A DNA stretch of 64,000 nt from Actinomycetota bacterium (GTDB taxonomy: Bacteria; Actinomycetota; Actinomycetes; Nanopelagicales; Nanopelagicaceae): contig CANHRM010000001.1 of the NCBI GenBank assembly GCA_947463725.1, forward strand, positions 1 to 64,000, written 5' to 3'. The translations under genes were made by a program, and so were the position numbers. The notes under the pieces are model-generated. The model was not told the origin of the DNA. It saw only the letters and a list, made by a program, of their open reading frames with translations, and did no database searches. Shown one piece after another: positions 60,550-64,000 of this stretch (positions are counted from its first letter, which is position 1; every line of letters begins with the position of its first letter).

Positions 60550-61824
60550 TTATCTTTTTTCTCTGGACTTAAATAATCCAGAATCCAAGCTCGAATAAAT
60601 TACTAAAAATGAGATAAGTACTATTAACGTGCCACCAAGTTTCAAAGTATTTTTAGGTCCAAGTAAATCTGCAACGAACCCAATTAGTGGCCCACCCAGC
60701 GCCATTCCACCACTAAAGATGACTGTATAGATTCCAAGTATTTTCCCTCGAATTGCATAGGGCGAATGATTTTGAATCAAAGAATTTATGGCGATCGTAG
60801 TTAGAAGTGCAAACAATCCAGATAGCGCCAACATGGACGAATAAATAATTATATTCGGTGAGAACCCAGCACCTATCTGCCAAAGCCCAAATATGAGAGC
60901 AGTGCTAGCCAATTTTGTTATTGGCACTCGGGTGTTTCGATTAGCTGAGATTAAGCCGCCAAAAAGGGCACCCACAGCGATCGTAGAACTTAAAAGACCA
61001 TAACCTGCGGCATCGAGTTTGAAGACATTTACTGCCATTAAAGCTGTAGTAATTGGAAAATTCAAACCAAATGATGCAACTGCCGCAATAATGACAAGTG
61101 CTTTTACGATTGCTTTATCGGCCCAAATAAACTTCGAGACCGCAATAAAACTTGTCGTGTCAGTCACTTTGTCTTTTGATGCCAGGCCATTACCACTCGT
61201 ACTTCGTATTAATGCCGCAAAAAATATGTAACAGCTAGTGCTTGCCAGTAAAGCAGCAGGCACGCCTAAAGTATGAACAGTAATTCCTGCCAAGGTTGGG
61301 CCAATTATTCGAGCGAAGTTAAAATTAACCGAATTTAAGCTCACCGCATTAGGAACATTCGACTCTCCAACTAAATCTGACATGAGTGAGTGTCTGATTG
61401 GCATGTCAATGGAAGCAAATGTCCCCACTACTAATGCAAACGTGTAAACAATCAAAACATTATGCATATCTTTATAAACGAAAAATGCAAGAACTAATCC
61501 ACTTATCGCAATGAAAGAAGAACATATGGACATGATCTTCTTTTTATCGTGCCTATCTCCTAGGCCGCCGCCATAAAAGCTAAAGAAAATGGCTGGTGCA
61601 AATTGAAGGCCCGTTATGATTCCCAGCGAAAGACCACTTCCGGTCAGCTGAATTATTAGCCAGTCTTGTGCTATTCGATTCATCCAGGTGCCCAGGTTCA
61701 TCACAAGTGCGCCGATAGCGAAGCGCCGGTAATGCTGAAAGCTCCACGAGAGAAAAGTTCGCTTTAAACTTACTTTAAATGTGCCAGACCAAGCTTTTGG
61801 TGTTATTACTCCGTTAAATTTCAT
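60550..61824 (-). CDS. MFS transporter, EntS/MFS_3-like
   Basis: A 424-residue major facilitator with twelve helices. The N-terminal region matches EntS/MFS_3-type exporters (FAIGALVMNLGTWMNRIAQDWL, GLQFAPAIFFSFYGGGLGDRHDKKKI motif A, DMPIRHSLMSDLVG). Such proteins export siderophores, drugs or metabolites. It sits 19 bases downstream of the ADC-family gene on the same strand, suggesting cotranscription, so it may move a pathway product or substrate. Followed by a 209-base gap before the racemase, where a separate promoter could lie. Confidence 0.86.
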   Translation of the reverse strand: MKFNGVITPKAWSGTFKVSLKRTFLSWSFQHYRRFAIGALVMNLGTWMNRIAQDWLIIQLTGSGLSLGIITGLQFAPAIFFSFYGGGLGDRHDKKKIMSICSSFIAISGLVLAFFVYKDMHNVLIVYTFALVVGTFASIDMPIRHSLMSDLVGESNVPNAVSLNSVNFNFARIIGPTLAGITVHTLGVPAALLASTSCYIFFAALIRSTSGNGLASKDKVTDTTSFIAVSKFIWADKAIVKALVIIAAVASFGLNFPITTALMAVNVFKLDAAGYGLLSSTIAVGALFGGLISANRNTRVPITKLASTALIFGLWQIGAGFSPNIIIYSSMLALSGLFALLTTIAINSLIQNHSPYAIRGKILGIYTVIFSGGMALGGPLIGFVADLLGPKNTLKLGGTLIVLISFLVIYSSLDSGLFKSREKR

Positions 61825-61843
61825 TGAGTAATATATTTAAAGA

Positions 61844-62647
61844 TTATTTTGAATAATCTTTAATGAGCTCTGCTGCGATATCAGTAGTCCATCCGCGTTG
61901 GAAGTAATATGCACTCACGATCTCGGTTGGCTGAAAAGCTTCAAGTTCTTCATTACTTCCATCTTGGAAATTAACAAAACCCTCACCTTTCCATACATTT
62001 ATAGTCGTGGCATTTCCCAAATTTAGGCCGAATAGTTGCTTGTTATCAGGCACATCAGGTGATGGTGATGGCAAATTTCGGTAAGTATAAATCCGATGCC
62101 CATATGAAGGAATTCCATCATCAGGTAATTTTTCAGTCAAAGTGATTCCCATATCCAAAATTCTGGTGCCGTAACGGTCCACTTGACCACGAAGTCTTGT
62201 ACCAACTCCTAGTTTTGGTAATCCTGGATTTGCAGGTTGCAATTTTGTTTTCCAAACCTGTGCTTGTTTTTTCGCAAAACCCATGTAGTGACCAAAAACA
62301 ACTGACCAGTCTTCGGTTACCCAGATGAATGCACTGAAGCGACCAGGAACGTCTGCATACTTAACATAAAAACCAACTAAGCCTTCGGTGTATTGCGTTC
62401 TTTGTGGTTCATCAAATTCCTGGCCAGGATGCGAAGCACTTACTTTCACCATCTCTGCAACGTATGCATAACCTAAACAATCATCAGTTAACGTAAGACC
62501 TTCAGGTAAATATGGGTTAACAACTTTTGGATCTACACGAAAGTTAACTTGAATTGCATCAGCACTAATGTGATGCGGAGGATTTTCAACCAATGAAGAA
62601 AGACCTTTGGGTGAAACTGGATTACCAAAACCAATAGGACCTGACAT
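61844..62647 (-). CDS. Acetoacetate decarboxylase-family protein
   Basis: A 267-residue ADC-family protein. The Lys pair expected for Schiff-base chemistry is kept as Lys126-Lys127 in MGFAKKQAQ (consensus FPKK), and other family segments are LGYAYVAEMVKVS and QYTEGLVGFYVKYADVPGRFSAF. True acetoacetate decarboxylase is only one activity in the family; related members catalyse aldol-dehydration or beta-ketoacid reactions. Divergent from the amidohydrolase gene over 170 bases, with a 20-bp palindrome between. Likely part of the same catabolic pathway. Confidence 0.85.
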   Translation of the reverse strand: MSGPIGFGNPVSPKGLSSLVENPPHHISADAIQVNFRVDPKVVNPYLPEGLTLTDDCLGYAYVAEMVKVSASHPGQEFDEPQRTQYTEGLVGFYVKYADVPGRFSAFIWVTEDWSVVFGHYMGFAKKQAQVWKTKLQPANPGLPKLGVGTRLRGQVDRYGTRILDMGITLTEKLPDDGIPSYGHRIYTYRNLPSPSPDVPDNKQLFGLNLGNATTINVWKGEGFVNFQDGSNEELEAFQPTEIVSAYYFQRGWTTDIAAELIKDYSK

Positions 62648-62704
62648 TTTGAAAACTCCTCATCTAAATAGATAGAAATTTAAATTTTAATATCTTGTGA
62701 TACA

Positions 62705-62716
62705 TTTCACCTGAAA
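62705..62716. promoter_or_regulatory. Short TTTCA-TGAAA inverted repeat
   Basis: A TTTCA-CC-TGAAA inverted repeat lies in the divergent gap 57 bases upstream of the ADC-family start. It shares the GTTTC/GAAAC-type half-sites of the larger palindrome at 62774-62793 and of the one at 52767-52783, so it could be a secondary site for the same type of regulator. Too short to be certain. Confidence 0.25.
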
Positions 62717-62773
62717 CTTTTACTTAGACATTGTAGACTTGAAAAAAGCTGAAGGTCAAGGGTTTTACATCAA

Positions 62774-62793
62774 TGTTTCGCTATAACGAAACA
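62774..62793. promoter_or_regulatory. 20-bp palindrome, likely operator
   Basis: TGTTTCGCTATAACGAAACA has perfect seven-base arms (TGTTTCG and CGAAACA) around a six-base spacer. It is located 24 bases before the amidohydrolase start codon and in the divergent gap shared with the ADC-family gene, where an IclR- or TetR-type repressor would block both promoters. Its half-sites resemble those of the palindrome in the other catabolic locus. Confidence 0.55.
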
Positions 62794-62817
62794 AACAACT
62801 AGGTTGAAAGGGACCCA

Positions 62818-63834
62818 ATGAATATTGATACACATTCACATTATTGGCCAAAAAGTTTCCTACAAGCGATGCATTCTGGGAATGATTTCTTTGGATGGAA
62901 GCCACAAAAGAGCGGCGACAAGCTAGCAATTTCACTGGGTGAAACAACTCTAACTTTTCCGGTACCTAAAGTTGATTTAGAAGACCTAGATGCTCGGTTC
63001 AAGCATCGCAATGCCTATCAGCCTATTTCAATGGAAGCACTTCAAATCGTTGGTTTTCTATGGTGTCAGCACCTAGACGAGGAAGATGCTGCCAAATACA
63101 CATCACTGATTAATGATGAATTGAGCGAAGTCCAGGCTCAAAGACCAGATAGATACCGTGGAATGGGCCTACTTCCGATTCAGAGCGTCGCATTAGCTGA
63201 GCGCGAAATCAAAAGACTTAAAAATGAACTCGGAATAACTTCTCTTGCAATGCCAACATCATTTAGAGGGCAAAATTCTGACGAAGGCAATTTACTTAAG
63301 ATTATTGAAATTGCTGCCAAAGAAGATATGTCAATGTCATTCCATGCAACTTATCTAAATCCGATAGGCATTGAACGTTATTCAAGATATTACTTTATGA
63401 ATAGTTTTGGTGCGCCAGCCGAAACTTCGCTATCACTGATGTCGCTAATCTATTCTGGATTCTTCGACCGTTTCCCTGAATCACGAATCCAATTTATGCA
63501 AGGTGGTGGCTGTGTGCCATACAGCATTATGCGTTTCACCCAACGTTACTTAGAACGTGAAGACTGTCGCGTGATGGATAATCCACCTCATGAATATTTG
63601 AACAGAATTTATTTCGATTGCCTTACTCACGATGATCTATCTCTTCGTCTATTAATTGATAGAGCAGGCATTGACAAGATTATGTTGGGAACTGACTATC
63701 CATTTAAGAGCGATCATCCTGGTGGTGCCTCAAATTGGCTCAGATCAGGTGTCTTGAAAGAGCATGAAATCGAAATGGTTGCCTACAAGAACGCTGCTAA
63801 GTTCCTGAATTTACCAAAAGATCTAATCTCGTAA
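62818..63834 (+). CDS. ACMSD-type amidohydrolase-family protein
   Basis: A 338-residue amidohydrolase_2-family protein. The zinc site begins DTHSHYWP (Asp4, His6, His8), with later ligand regions SFHATYL and GTDYPFKS (Asp). Closest in form to aminocarboxymuconate-semialdehyde decarboxylase (ACMSD) and related 2-pyrone or salicylate-type decarboxylases/hydrolases, which act on cyclic carboxylates. The conserved LMSLIYSGFFDRFPESRIQ is also family-like. No signal peptide. It begins just after the palindrome and is followed three bases later by an isochorismatase-family gene, so one operon is likely. Confidence 0.88.
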   Translation: MNIDTHSHYWPKSFLQAMHSGNDFFGWKPQKSGDKLAISLGETTLTFPVPKVDLEDLDARFKHRNAYQPISMEALQIVGFLWCQHLDEEDAAKYTSLINDELSEVQAQRPDRYRGMGLLPIQSVALAEREIKRLKNELGITSLAMPTSFRGQNSDEGNLLKIIEIAAKEDMSMSFHATYLNPIGIERYSRYYFMNSFGAPAETSLSLMSLIYSGFFDRFPESRIQFMQGGGCVPYSIMRFTQRYLEREDCRVMDNPPHEYLNRIYFDCLTHDDLSLRLLIDRAGIDKIMLGTDYPFKSDHPGGASNWLRSGVLKEHEIEMVAYKNAAKFLNLPKDLIS

Positions 63835-63836
63835 TT

Positions 63837-64000
63837 ATGGCGACAACACACATCGATTTCGTCGGTGATCGTGCTCCCACAAATACCGCTCTAATTGTCA
63901 TCGATGTGCAACGCACTTTCACTGAAAGTTCTTTATTCGGTATTGCTTCTGCCCAAAGCGTGCTAGATAACATAAATGCAGCTGTCGATAGAGCTAGAGG
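63837..64000 (+). CDS. Isochorismatase-family hydrolase (partial, N-terminus)
   Basis: The first 54 codons of a cysteine-hydrolase/isochorismatase-like gene that runs off the window. The hallmark ALIVIDVQRTFTE strand with the catalytic Asp (IDVQ) is visible. Members hydrolyse isochorismate, nicotinamide, N-carbamoyl compounds or maleamate-type amides. It starts three bases after the amidohydrolase stop and is probably coupled to it. The rest, including the catalytic Lys and Cys, is outside the window. Confidence 0.82.
   Translation, partial: MATTHIDFVGDRAPTNTALIVIDVQRTFTESSLFGIASAQSVLDNINAAVDRAR

Overview
The window reads as a chromosomal segment of a low-GC, free-living actinobacterium, most likely a freshwater planktonic lineage such as the acI group (Nanopelagicales). 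That placement is an inference. It rests on the actinobacterial-type LexA, a heliorhodopsin very like the first one described from a freshwater actinobacterium, a mycoredoxin-type glutaredoxin, sugar-binding proteins without a lipobox, and secreted proteins with Pro-Thr linkers and a Cys-Pro-x-Gly-Tyr-Lys tail. There is no integrase, transposase, CRISPR array or rRNA operon.

Layout. 0-5 kb: lexA, a zinc alcohol dehydrogenase, a CAP-domain secreted protein and small unknown proteins. 4.8-16.2 kb: an N-acetylglucosamine (GlcNAc) locus. It holds a GNAT protein like the C-terminal half of human O-GlcNAcase, a PIG-L deacetylase, a GntR/HutC regulator, a cytoplasmic GH84 hexosaminidase, NagA, a SIS protein, an ABC importer (binding protein and two permeases, no ATPase), a BadF-type kinase and an MFS transporter. 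16.3-29 kb: secreted, lipo- and small membrane proteins, a tRNA-like gene, a decayed tRNA-Lys, and an eight-gene operon around a secreted von Willebrand A protein. 29-32.3 kb: an S51 peptidase, a heliorhodopsin, and divergent to it DUF2256 plus an iron-sulfur cryptochrome/(6-4) photolyase. 32.3-41 kb: lipoproteins, a UbiA prenyltransferase, a 1208-residue subtilase with a possible I78 inhibitor upstream, and a TRIC-type channel.

41.3-55.5 kb is a catabolic island. A free lipoyl domain with E1 alpha and beta of a 2-oxoacid dehydrogenase converges on a nine-gene minus-strand run: alpha/beta hydrolase, nitrilase-family enzyme, peptide-type ABC importer, M24 peptidase-like protein and CMD protein. 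A divergent MFS transporter sits across a 17-bp palindrome, and an amidase follows. The likely job is to import an amide- or peptide-like compound, cleave it and oxidise a resulting 2-oxoacid. Three hydrolase-family proteins in the run appear to lack a canonical catalytic residue.

57.6-64 kb is a second catabolic cluster: flavin reductase-like protein, FAD oxidoreductase, Asp/Glu-type racemase, MFS transporter and acetoacetate-decarboxylase-family protein, divergent from an ACMSD-type amidohydrolase and an isochorismatase-family protein cut by the window end. A 20-bp palindrome lies in the divergent gap. The substrate of neither cluster can be read from sequence.

Functions come from motif recognition and translation by eye. 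No database search was run.
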